Of a DNA stretch of 64,000 nucleotides, positions 1 to 12,460 are shown in pieces. The notes below the pieces were generated by a model. The model was given only the letters and a program-made list of their open reading frames with translations, was not told the DNA's origin and made no database searches. A program made the translations under genes and the position numbers. The stretch is from contig NC_092242.1 of NCBI RefSeq assembly GCF_036320965.1, positions 68,752,520-68,816,519 on the forward strand, given 5' to 3'. The DNA is from Panulirus ornatus. Its lineage: Eukaryota; Arthropoda; Malacostraca; Decapoda; Palinuridae. The first letter of the stretch is position 1; each line of letters begins with the position of its first letter.

Positions 1-369
1 GTGCAGCAGCAAGTCCTGGTCTTCTATCACAGCACTAACTTATACAAAAAGACCTTCGTAACTCGCGAAACACGCAGCACGAAGAAATTTTGTTACCCTT
101 GAATACTGAATTCAAGAGGCGGCGAGGGAAACTGAATGCGTGTGATAGTCTGAACAGAGACATTCCTCCTTTCCCCGAGTCGGTCACCTTTCCTGTGAAG
201 AAGCGCTTAGCACCACATCAGCCATCGACTCCCTAGTCTTAACACCACCTCCCTCCCGGCCTACGTTCCAGCCCCAACACCAAGTATAAGAATATGAAGT
301 CGCCGGATGGTTATAAAACCTTTAGGGTAAAGCACTCTCCTGCTCCCCATTGCCTCTTTTGTGAACCTT
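1..369. other. no recognised feature
   Basis: Unique-looking sequence upstream of the decayed reverse transcriptase. It may contain an older 5' part of the same element, but I could not align any motif. Confidence 0.4.
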
Positions 370-1430
370 TCCAGTGAGCTCGCGTCCGAGAGAGCCAAAC
401 CCCTCTGTTCCATCATCAGCGCTTCCCTCACTCATTCAAAACTCACTGGAAGCTTTCATACGTCCCCCAGCACCGAAGTCAACAAACCCACAATCTCTCA
501 GTGACTTATGACCCATTACCATCGTCCCTGATCCCTGCCTCACTCCATGAGAGTTTTATTGGTATTACAGAGACTGAAAGTTCCATACACTCTCAACACT
601 TTGATAATGTGATGGTCTTCTCTACCATGCTCAGACTCGTCAGCTTCGTAGAGGTACACCAAGACCTCTGTGGCTCTCACCTTTACTGACATGTCCAAAG
701 CCCTTGGCCAAGTCAGCCAAAACACAATCACTGACAAAGTTGTCGACACTGGGCAGCGAAGAAATTCCATTACATGGTAAGCAGACTTCCTCAGAGCGAT
801 GCTAGGCTGCACGCTTCAGAAGGAGCCCACTTCACTTTCCAGTTCCCTCACCTGCAGCGTTCTACAAGTCACAAAATATGACTTTTGTGCTTCCTGAGCC
901 TTATAGATGACGCCCTAACTGATGCATCTACTCGAAGTAAGTATGATGAACAACTAAAGTTAAGTGTCAACGCTGACGGAGGCTCTCTCAGACTCCTCCC
1001 AGACCTCCAGAGTTAGACGAAAACCAACCACGTCCTTATATCGACCAAAACAAGACCGTGGTTATGCACATCACTCATATCCCACCCTCTACTGGTTCGG
1101 CATTATCCGTCGACTCATAACAATTCTGCTGCCTGCATCTAAACTCGAGAACATCTACACAACTTACAGTCTTCCTAAATTCACATCTCCCCTGCCTGGT
1201 CTTCATCTCTTAACCACCACACAACAGAGCCTATTACAAAAGATACGGAGGAGGGCAAGCAAGATCCTTCGTCGTCCTTCTCACATCACCTAGCAAGAGG
1301 CGCTAAACACACTAGTTTCTCCTGTCTTCTCCCCCAGTCATCACCTGAAGCTTATCCAACAGTTCAGGGAGTTGCTCCACTAGTCTCATCACTCGCCTTC
1401 TACCACCTCGTCCCTGACTTACAGTTAGGT
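370..1430 (+). pseudogene. decayed non-LTR (CR1/jockey-like) reverse transcriptase
   Basis: Piecewise translation in shifting plus-strand frames recovers the order of a LINE reverse transcriptase. First comes a PKSTNPQSLSDL-PITIVP segment (about 470-525), matching the 'NYRPISL' region. Next is FTDMSKALGQVSQNTITDKVV from 682 (motif A region, where the usual D-R-V is changed). Then a FTFQFPHLQ / LLCFLSLIDDALTDASTR-KYDEQ stretch (about 830-950) covers the motif B to C neighbourhood, with the YVDD-type catalytic site decayed. Finally LPKFTSPLPG, LLTTTQQSLLQKIRRRASKIL and HHLKLIQQFRELL (about 1165-1380) match the C-terminal thumb/tail. Stops (for example TAA at 778) and frameshifts separate every block, so it is dead. 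The clade assignment comes from family knowledge; the existence of RT remnants is seen in the sequence. Confidence 0.72.
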
Positions 1431-1879
1431 TTCGTTACTCATTTCTAAAACAAGACAATCATGAACATCACCATCACCCTCTACCCTTATTACAGCTCAG
1501 GTGCCATTATTGTATGTGTCTGTTGTATATCTAAGCCAGTTATGGCTGCCCTTTTATTCAATAAACCCGTTATTTACTATATTACACACAAACACTCGCA
1601 TGTTTCTCTGAACTTAACAGTTTTTCCTCTACATATTATGTTCTTTGAGACTGTAATGAAATTACTACTCTACAAACACTTGTACATAACCACACGAGGT
1701 TTTCATTCCTGTTAGTCTCTCAATTACATCTAAATATAATTGTTTACCTCTCAATCCAGCTTAAACCCTGACCTCTTGTCACGTTTTCATTAATACCTTT
1801 CAGTCGGCTGGGAGACCATATTCTTTATGCATTCATCCTGATGCATCTCTGCAAATCTTTTCGGTTTCAAAATCTAGGT

Positions 1880-1883
<4 letters not shown>

Positions 1884-1959
<76 letters not shown>
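1884..1959. repeat. (TA)n microsatellite
   Basis: Perfect TA dinucleotide tract of about 38 units. Confidence 0.98.
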
Positions 1960-1961
<2 letters not shown>

Positions 1962-2178
1962 TTTTGCCACATGTATTCCTGAGGGATATACTGTAACGGA
2001 TATTGTCTTAAGCTTACTATAATTCTTTTAATGGACGAAAGGTTTAACTTGGGGAAACTACACTGGTTGCCGAGTTCAGGTGTTGAATATAATATCTTCG
2101 TGTTCAAGTGAATTTCATGTATTTTCTCTCTTCATTTTGTAACTATACTGTAACCAGATTCTCCCGTACTGATAGTAT

Positions 2179-2247
<69 letters not shown>
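2179..2247. repeat. (TA)n microsatellite
   Basis: TA tract interrupted once by a C at 2189. Confidence 0.97.
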
Positions 2248-2251
<4 letters not shown>

Positions 2252-3370
2252 ACTGACTGTTATCAGTACTGATGTTTAAAGCTATAGGCAAGAAACTTCT
2301 GCGAGCTGCGGTGTTGCAAGCTGACCCAATGGACTATTTACCGTGTATCATGAGTGGGTGACTGTGGTATGTGCGATCAACACCAGGATGCCAGCCACGG
2401 TGGCGTTCAGACAAACTGCAGTGGTGTCTTGGATGTGGTCTGGCGTGTACCAACATACCACAAACATATGCTCTGCGTCTAGGTGAGTCAGACATGGCGG
2501 TTGTGGGGAGCTAAAGAGGCCATAATTACAGTTATTATCTCTAATTCCCCCGCCGTCGAGTCGTATTTCATCAAGAATTAATGAATCAAGTTGGACATAT
2601 ATGTAACTGCATAAAGTATCACAGGGAAAGACATCATTTCTTAATTATGTAGTTAAATGTTTGACTAATATGATGAACACGCTTGTATTTCTGCCTTCAC
2701 GTGATTAAATGTTTGACGAGATGTTGAGTACACTTAACCCAGGGATGAGAGTGAGGTGAACAAATGACTTCGGGTAATGACCCGACCAGCCTGCAAAGAA
2801 AGGATTCTCATTTGCTCTTAAATGAGGTCAATGAAAAGTGTGGTTCAAAGACCATTTAGTCGGGTTGTTAGGAGTCTTATATTCGACAGCCTTATGCAGA
2901 ACTATCTTATGGATGGTTTTACCTACAGCCCAATTTACGAGAGGGTCAGTATATCAAGGAGGCTAACATTCAGTGTGAAGATTACCGTAGATTTCCCCAT
3001 TGTAGGAAATGTATGTCAGCATCAAATATAAAGACAATATTTTACCATCTAGCAGGACGAGTGTTCGGGAGCGTCACGGTCAGTAAACTTGTATGTACAG
3101 AGGCACAAACTGTGTGGTGCAGAGATTTTGGAGTTTAGGGAATGTTGTGCTTATTGAGTGAGTTGGCGCGTGACCTTCCCGGGTGTGTGTGTTGATGTGA
3201 GGGAAGCGAGGCTGCCTGGCTGCCTGGCTGGCTCGTCGTGGACCCACGAAGTCACTGACTCCCACTTGCCCGTCACGTCGACTGTGTAAGGAACGATAAC
3301 ATTAGTTTTGCTCCAGAATGAGGATGAATCGCCGCTCTTGGGTAATGAAGCTCACTTCTTGCTGATTTAT
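2248..3370. other. no recognised feature
   Basis: Non-repetitive DNA with only short chance frames. No domain, splice-linked exon pair or mobile-element motif was recognised. Confidence 0.4.
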
Positions 3371-4154
3371 GCTGGCTTCCTTCATGCTTAAGACGAGTTC
3401 TGCTTTGTACCTTCCTGCTGATGACTGCTGGCTTCCTTCATGCTTAAGACGAGTTCTGCTTTGTACCTTCCTGCTGATGACTGCTGGCTTCCTTCAGCAT
3501 TAAGACGAGTTCTGCTTTGTACCTTCCTGCTGATGACTGCTGGCTTCCTTCATGCTTAAGACGAGTTCTGCTTTGTACCTTCCTGCTGATGACTGCTGGC
3601 TTCCTTCAGCATTAAGACGAGTTCTGCTTTGTACCTTCCTGCTGATGACTGCTGGCTTCCTTCAGCATTAAGACGAGTTCTGCTTTGTACCTTCCTGCTG
3701 ATGACTGCTGGCTTCCTTCATGCTTAAGACGAGTTCTGCTTTGTACCTTCCTGCTGATGACTGCTGGCTTCCTTCAGCATTAAGACGAGTTCTGCTTTGT
3801 ACCTTCCTGCTGATGACTGCTGGCTTCCTTCATGCTTAAGACGAGTTCTGCTTTGTACCTTCCTGCTGATGACTGCTGGCTTCCTTCATGCTTAAGACGA
3901 GTTCTGCTTTGTACCTTCCTGCTGATGACTGCTGGCTTCCTTCATGCTTAAGACGAGTTCTGCTTTGTACCTTCCTGCTGATGACTGCTGGCTTCCTTCA
4001 TGCTTAAGACGAGTTCTGCTTTGTACCTTCCTGCTGATGACTGCTGGCTTCCTTCATGCTTAAGACGAGTTCTGCTTTGTACCTTCCTGCTGATTTCTGC
4101 TAATTCCACTTTATATTTAAGACAGGTTCTGCTTAGTAGCTTTATACTAAATGC
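3371..4154. repeat. 56-bp minisatellite, 13 near-perfect units plus a decayed edge unit
   Basis: Units begin GCTGGCTTCC at 3371 and then every 56 bp (3427, 3483 ... 4043). The 13 units are almost identical except at one site, which reads TTCATGCTTAAG (type A) or TTCAGCATTAAG (type B). The order is A A B A B B A B A A A A A. The unit at 4099-4154 is clearly related but decayed, marking the right edge. Because 56 is not a multiple of 3, open frames across the array are not meaningful. Confidence 0.97.
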
Positions 4155-7100
4155 AGAAGAGAAGGTTCTGCTTTATACACTCCTTGCGCATCTGATATTA
4201 CCAAAAATATGTCGCAAAATATCGCCTGTGTAATGGTTTCTGGGATGAATGTTCCCAGAAACACTTTTGACAGCATTTCCATACGCATCTCAGTTCCAGC
4301 GCTTACTGTATCAGCTTTTGTGTGGCCTCAGCAATTACACTAAATGGCCTGTGATATCGGGAATATTAATGAGAATAATGTCACTCAGTTTTATGATGTC
4401 TGGTTGAATCTGCAACTAATGCTGTCATGAATATTATGTGAGGCTTCATTATTTCCTAAATGAATACTGTTGATAAGGCGACACCTCTTTTTTCTCAATT
4501 ATTTATGTATATATATGCGGTAAATGGTAAACTGTGTTTCCTGTGGGTACATTTCGACGTAAAGGTTGCTACCATATCAATTTCGTTTTGGCGACGAAGT
4601 CTCAGGCGAGGCAATCGTCGAAACCATAAGAATGCGACCTTTTATCACCCATATCAATGTTCTGTGGCATCACCTTTGTTTTTCTTGAAGTTTAGATAAT
4701 TGCAGTTAAAGAAGAAAAAATCTTAGATCCATCTTGACGATATTCAATCTATCATGATCTCATAAGGTCTTGCGTTTTCTATTTCCTTTCCTTCTCTCTC
4801 TCTCGTGGGTCGAGGTTTAGCAGCAGATACATTATGTATTGACAAAAAAATACCGACACCACTACCGACGTGACGTTCCCAGAAGAACGTTCCTCACGAT
4901 TGGCTGTCACTGTCCAGGTGAAGCCAACCTCTTTCCACTGGCTAAAGAACTTAATATAACATCATAGGTATGCTTTCGTCAGCCCGTCCCCGATGCTAAA
5001 CCTGTGGTAGGAGGAATTACGACACAGATGCTCAAGAAATGTCAACTCTAACGGTACATAACGTTAGACTGGCTTACAACGCTTCTTGTTATATACCATA
5101 CCAAGCAATAGTCTGTAACCCTTACATAAAAGAAAAATAATCATGTTTACTAATCCTTCACTTCTATGTGAACCTATTTAGATCACACTTACGAGATAAG
5201 GAAGCCTTCAAAATCATGGTTTTTCGTGTTTCGTTGCTTTTCTTTAGTATTCCACTCAGTCCTCAAGCACTGTTTCAAATAGATCGTCTCTAATTTTCCC
5301 TCACGAGAACGTTGTGACGGGGTCAGGTCACCGAGGCAGCAGGTCCTTTCCACCGCTTGTTGACCTTAACAAAAGGTGAAGGTCAGAGGGCGTTGTGGGA
5401 CGAGGAGGAGGAGGGAGTAATCACTGCCGATAGGTCAAAAACCGATAATGTCCGGTGAATAGATGGCAGGTTGCGGGACACAGTGGGGTAGAAAATGTGC
5501 CCTAAACCGTAGTAATGGCGATGGTGCGCTATGGAGACGGCACGGAATCATCGCAAATCTATAGTGTACTGCTGCATCTAAGAAGCTGGGGTGACTGTAA
5601 TTCTTCCGTGTATCATACTGATACACGGCACCGAGATAATTCTGCCTCAGTTCACTGCAAAAGAGGAGTGAATTAGGTTTGCAGCAGCAAGGTTTAGAGA
5701 ATCCTTGGTTGTTCTGATCGCCTGTTGTGAGGCTGACAGTTACTGTATGTTACAGACAAAGATTTTGAAGGGGTAATGCTGGTGATAACAGATTCATGAC
5801 AAAACTCCTCTTAACCAAATGTAAGTTGAATCTGGATAGCTCTGTCAAGCGTAAAGCCACCGAATTGCTGTATCATGGACTTCGAGGCATTATTAAAATC
5901 TTTGAGACAATGAAATGCCCGAAGTAAGACTTTAAGGGGCTGAGCAGGATCACTCCTGATGAATAATGGAAAATGAATATTGGAATCCCTTCTCTTTCTT
6001 TCTCACTCTCCATGCGTAATGTGCACACTGACCTGAAATTTGGATTCGGATTCCTTACCTGACTCATCTACCCAAACCCCGGCCTTATTACTCCTCCGCA
6101 CTTCTTCACATTCAGTATAATCATCACCTTGAATGTGATTACACTGGCTCTGAAGTTTTATTCAGTAAAATCAGTGGTTTTCAACCTTTTTCTTTTTTCA
6201 GTATAAGCACACGAAACTTCTCATATTTCTGCGGCACCTCTTTTTCACTGTCTGATTTCTGCTTGCCACAAGGAGGTAAATTAGAGCCATAATCCTTGTG
6301 GATCGGGTCAGTAAGGGGAAAAGAGATGGATATAATCAGTTACGATAGCATGGATAAATCTAAGGCCGTCAACGTCGAACTAATACATCAATCAATCGAG
6401 AAATCAAAGACCCTCTCCAAGTGTTAAGGATATTTCCAAGACCACATACACTCCTACTATGCATGAGGCATATGGAACAGTAGAAAAGGACACTGGCATT
6501 TCATCTGCAACTTTTCCTAAACGTTTCCTTTCCTTTTTACGTAATGATCGTGAAGAGCTCCAGCTCCCTCTGGTAAGATGTGGAAAATTGCGAGAAAATT
6601 ATTATTACTACATTTCTTTTTTTTTTTATTTGGCTATTCTTTATTCATCTGCATCCCCAATGAGTCAAGTGCGATTTTCACTCGCTTCGATTTCCAAGAA
6701 CGGTCGTTGCGGATGTCAATCAGCTCCCATTCCACTCCAGCAAGTTTGGAGCAGGTGTAATCAAATTTCCCAACCATGCTGAGTGTTCTCCTGTATGTCG
6801 TAGTGCTCACCAACCAATGGTAATGTTTCTTTATCATTTGTTGCAACGGCATTTGGGAACACGTCCATGTTGGCTTCTTTTACATGTTACAGTTTACCTT
6901 ATGCAAACGTTAGATAAAACATCTACTAACATAAGTCTTAGCACATCAGGGTCATCCGCCAGTAATTCACAACATTCTCGTCCCTCAAAAGTATAAGGAA
7001 GGCGGACATATATTCTTTTTAAAAAGCTCATGCACGAGAAGCAACGCTCTTTCTCTTGATGGTCATCTGATATCTGCACGAGGGATAAGGTTTACGTGTC

Positions 7101-7335
7101 CGGAGACAGTTTCCTTCACAAAGCTTGGCAAATAAGCATGATTTGGCCAGTTGGGTTTTCTTGCAGTTCGATGTTTTCTCGACTTTGTCTTAGTGTAGTT
7201 CTGTTCGCATCGTAGTGTTCTTGCTACCAACGAACGAACGCTTCGCGATGCAGACAATAACGTGTAATGATACTTTGTTTTATCTTTTCATAAATTATAG
7301 AATTCCTTTTACTAACCTGACCATTGTGAGAGGTG
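4155..7335. other. 3.2 kb without recognised gene or transposon
   Basis: Contains a short CT run near 4794 and a cluster of AGGTCA half-sites at 5335-5437 listed separately. Open frames are below 110 codons, overlap on both strands and match nothing I recognise. Confidence 0.4.
5330..5437. promoter_or_regulatory. cluster of AGGTCA nuclear-receptor-type half-sites (speculative)
   Basis: Exact AGGTCA occurs at 5335-5340, 5380-5385 and 5432-5437, and its reverse complement TGACCT at 5361-5366. The site at 5380 is preceded directly by AGGTGA (a zero-spaced direct repeat) and reads TGAAGGTCA, the extended half-site type of ERR/FTZ-F1-like receptors. No gene is adjacent, so function is unproven. 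Confidence 0.2.
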
Positions 7336-7457
<122 letters not shown>

Positions 7458-7690
7458 TGCAAGAAGTCACAGTGGCGCGCGTGATGTAGTATATGCTGAT
7501 AACTACGAGGCAAATGAAGCACGGTAAGTTCCCAAACGCACTTTCATGTAATGATCACATCGTCAGGGGAGGCGCAAGAGTGAGACAGAAGACGTAGAAC
7601 AGTCAGTTGATATACAAGGAAGAGACTTAGCTAACACGCCATTAGTAAGCAAGTGTTACCATTCTTTATCTATTTATCATTGATTTATTC

Positions 7691-7691
7691 A

Positions 7692-7748
<57 letters not shown>
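7691..7748. repeat. (AC)n microsatellite
   Basis: AC tract with one T interruption near 7699. Confidence 0.97.
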
Positions 7749-7750
<2 letters not shown>

Positions 7751-8724
7751 CTGATAATCCTATTCATTATATCAACCTTGCTGAGCCCTTTCGAGTTTTT
7801 ATCCCTTTTAAGCCGACAAGATAACAGGATTTGCGTCAAGAAAACTTAACTGTATAAGTCCTACCCCCTTTTTTTGACGTACACTACTCTGCTTTTTATA
7901 GCCTGATGGGATACTTAGGAATTTCCAACCACATGATGTGAAGATGAAGGTAATACAGGAAATAATGGTATTACTCATGTCTATATGATTGAAGTACCAG
8001 GTTGAAAGATGGGGGTCACATACACGTAAACAGAATCACACAAGTCAGGTTAAAGTTGGGTCTTTCTGGCCAACCTTCCTCTGATCGTCTCTGATAAGGA
8101 TACGAGAGGAAACCTAACTACTGGTAGCGATAATTACCCACGCCAGACATCAACTGCTGTTAGAGCTGACGATAAATAAATGTAGTCTATCCTTGTTAGG
8201 TGATGACGCATTGGTCGTAGCGAAGAGCGACGTGATAGCTCTTGCTCATGTGAAGTAATGTGAACCAGTCCTGACAGTAATGTGTGGCTTGATCCTCTAC
8301 GTGAAGGATTTTTGATCGCTCCGATTTCGTAGTTTGTGGTGGTTTTTACAACACAACATTTTTCAGCGTGTACATTTTTTCTTGTACAGCATCAGCTTCC
8401 ACTCAAGAATGAGCTCTTCCAATTGAACTGCTTCTCCAGCAAGCATTCCTAGTTGCTCGTCCTCTTTTCTCAAGTTCTTTTCTGTGTCATAAGTTTGCTT
8501 TGCTCTTATCAGTGCTCAACAAACATTGTGAAAATAACTTATATTTTTCATGGTCCACGTATCTATCCAGAGCGAGCGCTACTTTGCATCAAAGACGTTT
8601 TTGTGCATCATTGATCATACTTTCCTGGCTTATCTACAATCAACATCACAGCTATGTTCTGAAGGCTGATTTTATAGACCATTACTCGAGTAATTTTCAT
8701 GACGAAAGTATTCAACAAGGTCGG
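7749..8724. other. no recognised feature
   Basis: Non-repetitive interval; no supported gene. The longest frame is about 80 codons and unrecognised. Confidence 0.4.
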
Positions 8725-9095
8725 TATACCACACTAATCTTATGAAGGATCGTACAATACACCACATTAGTCTTACGAAGGAACGTACATTGCACCACGC
8801 TGATCCTATGAAGGGAAAGTATATCATACCAAACTAATCCTACGAATACCACACTAATCCTATGAGGGAACAAATACTATACCACATTGATCTTATGAAA
8901 GAACAAATACAATACGAATCCTATGAAGGACCAATATTTTACTACACTAATCCCATGAAGGACCGTATATCATACACTAATAGAATGGGGGAACGACAAG
9001 CATACTTCACTAATTATATGAAGGAACGTGTAATACATCACGCTAATCCTACGAATAAACGTACATCATCCCACACTAATTACACTAATTCACAC
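8725..9095. repeat. degenerate minisatellite, about 35-bp unit
   Basis: The phrase CACACTAATCCTATGAAGGA followed by ACGTA and ATCATAC-like spacer recurs with many substitutions and indels about ten times. AAGGAACGT and CTAATCCTA are the best-kept cores. One plus-strand frame stays open through it by chance. Confidence 0.75.
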
Positions 9096-9310
9096 TCCTG
9101 GGTGAACTTGGTTGCATCACTTATGGTGGAACTTCGATTCAAAACCATCTGAAGAAGGAATTGTAATATACTGATCGACTGCGATGAGGAAAAAACAGAA
9201 ATGATTTATCATAAACCTAAACGAGAAGAATGAAGGAAAATATTGAGTAAAAACTTGTTCGTACGATGTTGTTCCCAGAGAACTCGATAATATACACATA
9301 TCCACACACA

Positions 9311-9313
<3 letters not shown>

Positions 9314-9369
<56 letters not shown>
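9314..9369. repeat. (TA)n microsatellite
   Basis: Perfect TA tract. Confidence 0.97.
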
Positions 9370-9372
<3 letters not shown>

Positions 9373-9744
9373 GTGTCAGCTGTGCTGCCGCCTGATTTTT
9401 TTTCTCTCATTTTTTTCTATCAAGCGACCTGTCGTGTCTCGTTTGGTTCATTTATGAACACTGGATTCACCCGGAATGGTTCACGGCTCGTGCTTCGGTG
9501 TCAGCAAATGAGTTGGATAGTCCAGGGGTTTGTGGTCTAGTAAGTGGTAACGCTTGGGCAATCGCTGTTAGTGTGGTGGTAGTGGTGGCACTGGCACTAT
9601 AACTGGCTGGCACTGGCTGTGGTAGTGTCATGGTGTTGGTATAGAGTTTTGCGACAGTTTGACACCTTCGATGTTGGCTCTGCCTACAGTCATATTATTT
9701 GCATGCGACGTAAAGAATGTGACAACATTAGCATTGGCTGCATC

Positions 9745-9830
9745 AATTGTCATATTAATGGTATGGGGTATGACAGTCGACAACCAACTATCACATTAAT
9801 GGTATGGAGTGTGACAGCACGACACTAGGT
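9745..9830. repeat. two-copy imperfect tandem repeat, about 42 bp
   Basis: TCATATTAATGGTATGGGGT and TCACATTAATGGTATGGAGT head two adjacent copies, each followed by GTGACAGC/TATGACAGT and a CGAC stretch. Confidence 0.6.
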
Positions 9831-9839
9831 CGACGGCCA

Positions 9840-10820
9840 TTCCATCACACACATACGTGTGTCATGGAACCATTTCGCTTAAGGGTCAAGGAGTCACAAA
9901 AAGTTGGTGGAAGACAAGGGTGCAAAGGAACACAACTAAGATGGTGGCAGAATCGAAAGGAATGAGTTACGAATAAAGGAGGGAAGACCCCAGTCGGACC
10001 ACTTTGGCAGATATAAAGAGGATACGTGTGGAAGACCCGTAAATTTCCTTAGAAGGCCATGACATTCGTTAATACAGATCAATCCTTAGAACTCATAACT
10101 GAAACCAGGAGGAGGAAGAGGACATGATTGGAAGCTAGGCAAGAAAATTGTACGGAGGAAAGTGGAACATTTCTCCAGGAATGGATCTGTAGACACGTGG
10201 AACACGCGAAGCGAAAAGGATGTAAAAAACGAGTAGCACTGAAACATGCCAAGAACCTACATGGTAAAAAGCTGATCTCGACGAGTGCTAAGCTTGTACC
10301 CAACACGTAAAAAGAATTAAATAATAAACCACGCACGAACACGCTACGAAATGGAACAAAATAAAATCCACGAACTACGAATGATTTATCAACATCATCG
10401 TTAGCATTAATCAGCCATCCCATATTTCATTAACAACAGACATTTTATTTATGTGTTAAATCTTTTTCAGTTCGTTAGTATATTGCTGCCCTGTTATGAT
10501 ACGCTATGACATCCGTATTGTGTGATATCGAAGGATTTATTCTGTCCAAGTTCTTATGGTTCTTACGATGGATAATTGACCAATGGAAGATGTTACGCCT
10601 GGACAATGTTCTGGAAACGTTCGTTCTACTTTAAGCACACGCTACTGCCAAAGTAACACGTCATATTCCGAAGAAATGGTGAAAAACGATCAAAAAAGAA
10701 AATTCCAAGGTAGTTAAGGGGTACTAAACGATACACGAGACGCGCTACTTAGCTAAGATGTTCTGTTCGACTTTCTTCAATAAAAGACAAAATGTATAAT
10801 AAGTATGATACTATGTCTCT
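9840..10820. other. no recognised feature
   Basis: Both-strand open frames around 10080-10423 overlap each other and show no recognisable domain. Confidence 0.4.
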
Positions 10821-10824
10821 CCAA

Positions 10825-11060
10825 CTCCCACTCTTGGGCACACCTCACACCCTCTTCCATATTCAGGCCCCGACTCCTCACAACATCTTAGCTCTATCCT
10901 TCTACTTCCAGTTCGTTCTCCTCCTCTTCCTTGTCCCGTCCAATTCTGACATACCTTCTACGTCAACTCCTTGTCACTCATCCTCTCCCTATGTCCAGAC
11001 CATTTCAACACACTCTTTTCAGATCTCTCAACCATACATTCCTTAATACGACAACTCTCT
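10825..11060 (-). mobile_element. decayed 3' fragment of an RTE-clade LINE
   Basis: Aligns by eye with the plus-strand reading of the LINE 3' region at about 19940-20160. Shared landmarks are a CACCCTC..CATATTCAGGCCCCGA block (10848-10878), a TCCTTGTCCCGTCC / TCTGACATA block, CACTCATCCTCTCC and ATGTCCA-ACCATTTCA-ACAC. The coding strand is therefore minus, as for the main copy. Frames are broken and the copy fades out after about 11050. It corresponds to the end of the reverse transcriptase frame (around the WFGH..RMSEERL region and downstream). Confidence 0.65.
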
Positions 11061-12029
11061 TAATCCATTACTCTAAAGCATTTCATTTGTTATTTCCTTT
11101 CGCTGTACCTACTTTATCCTGCATTCCAGTAAGCTTTGATCTATCTCACACATTTCCATTGTTACAGAAAACAGGAGAAAACGTCTACTCTTTGTCATGT
11201 GATGGAAACATTGTTATGTCTTCTGGTTAAGCTCGCGGTACATCGTTCTCTACGTTCTACCTTTCGTTATAATCTGCATACGTTACACGAATCCACGAAT
11301 TAATGTCAGTGACACTAATGAACGGAAGCTTCAGGTCTTTTCGTAGCCTTTAATAAGACGTTAATCATATACCTTAGTGTGGTTTCATATCCAGCAATCT
11401 GACGTGCAGCAACACGCGGGCCAATTAGCAGCTCCTAGGGGACGTACATCATGAGGAACTAACATGCAAATTCTGAGTTCGTGAAGGTCCCCACAGGGAA
11501 CAGATCCGCACCCTTCGCTCGCTCCACCGGCAGCGTTCTCATTACGCGTTCTTAAAAGACATAAACACCTGGGAATTTGCTTGAACTTTATTGCCTCGGA
11601 TACGTTAAAACCGTCTGGTTTCCGTCAGTCAAGGCGCTGGGGTGAGTTTTTGAGCCGAGATAATTACGCAGTGTTTAGGAGGACGGACGGGAGAGCTAAT
11701 CTCATAGTGTTTTGTTTACGATGTACGACTTGTGTATGAGTGATATGATTATCGGGATGATTCATAAAGCCAGACACATAATGGAAGCATCACGAGACGG
11801 ATACGTTACGGTCGTGCTAATATATGCAGGCCCACTTAAGTAGTCTAGCTATCTTTTTATCTGTTTATCTCATCATGAATTTCATCTCCTGATCCATAAG
11901 TGCATAAATACATGCCCTGGAGTCACTTAAAACCCCCAAACACGTGCCCAGACCTCTTGAAGTGAAACATGAACTGCCATAAATAACTGCTTCGTACATT
12001 TTCATTCTGCAGACGAACTGATTGCATTT
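11061..12029. other. no recognised feature
   Basis: Non-repetitive sequence, possibly including further decayed LINE DNA up to about 11170 that I could not align. Confidence 0.35.
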
Positions 12030-12042
12030 CCCCCCCCCCCCC
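12030..12042. repeat. poly(C) run
   Basis: Thirteen consecutive C, followed by a second C run at 12045-12050. Confidence 0.95.
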
Positions 12043-12239
12043 GTCCCCCCTCGCGTAAATAGATATGATAATGACGGGGAGTGGGGATGGGGTGGGGGGT
12101 GGATACAACAAACCATGCGTTACAGACTTTCAAAAATGTATAATATAGTATTGACTGACTCAATAGTCTATTCTCCGACATGAATGGAGCAGCTTCGTGG
12201 TATTGCTCCTGTTCGTGATCAAGGTCATCTCATTAATAC

Positions 12240-12240
<1 letters not shown>

Positions 12241-12316
<76 letters not shown>
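12241..12316. repeat. (TA)n microsatellite adjoining a SINE 3' end
   Basis: TA tract with ACACAC at its right side. It lies directly on the 3' side of the minus-strand SINE at 12317-12460. Confidence 0.95.
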
Positions 12317-12317
<1 letters not shown>

Positions 12318-12460
12318 GGTATCCAATATATCAGTCAACTCCTGGGTGGGATGAAGAGCTGGGTTAACTGTGAGACCGACCGTCGTAACTAGAATTCAAA
12401 CCTAGACCGCGTGGGCGATGAATGCGTCAGCAACGCTAACCAGCCACCTCACCGAGTTCC
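12317..12460 (-). mobile_element. tRNA-derived SINE with (TA)n tail
   Basis: On the minus strand an RNA polymerase III A-box-like TGGCTGGTTAGCG (plus 12434-12446) precedes a B-box-like GGTTTGAATTC (plus 12392-12402). The A-to-B start spacing is about 44 nt, as in tRNA genes. A non-tRNA body follows (CCCAGCTCTTCATCCCACCC, then a GGATACC-like end) and then the TA/CA tract. The intact spacing and the body-plus-tail layout identify a SINE, not a functional tRNA. The parent tRNA cannot be assigned. Confidence 0.65.

Noticed and set aside
4864..4892. Heat-shock-element-like TTCC/GAA arrangement (GTTCCCAGAAGAACGTTCC)
   Set aside because: Only one pair is correctly spaced, no gene follows, and such short motifs are expected by chance.
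7465..7660. Segment after the TA tract resembling a dispersed decapod repeat (possibly a Penelope-like 3' end)
   Set aside because: The resemblance rests only on memory of similar sequence; no second copy in this window and no coding motif, so I do not call it.
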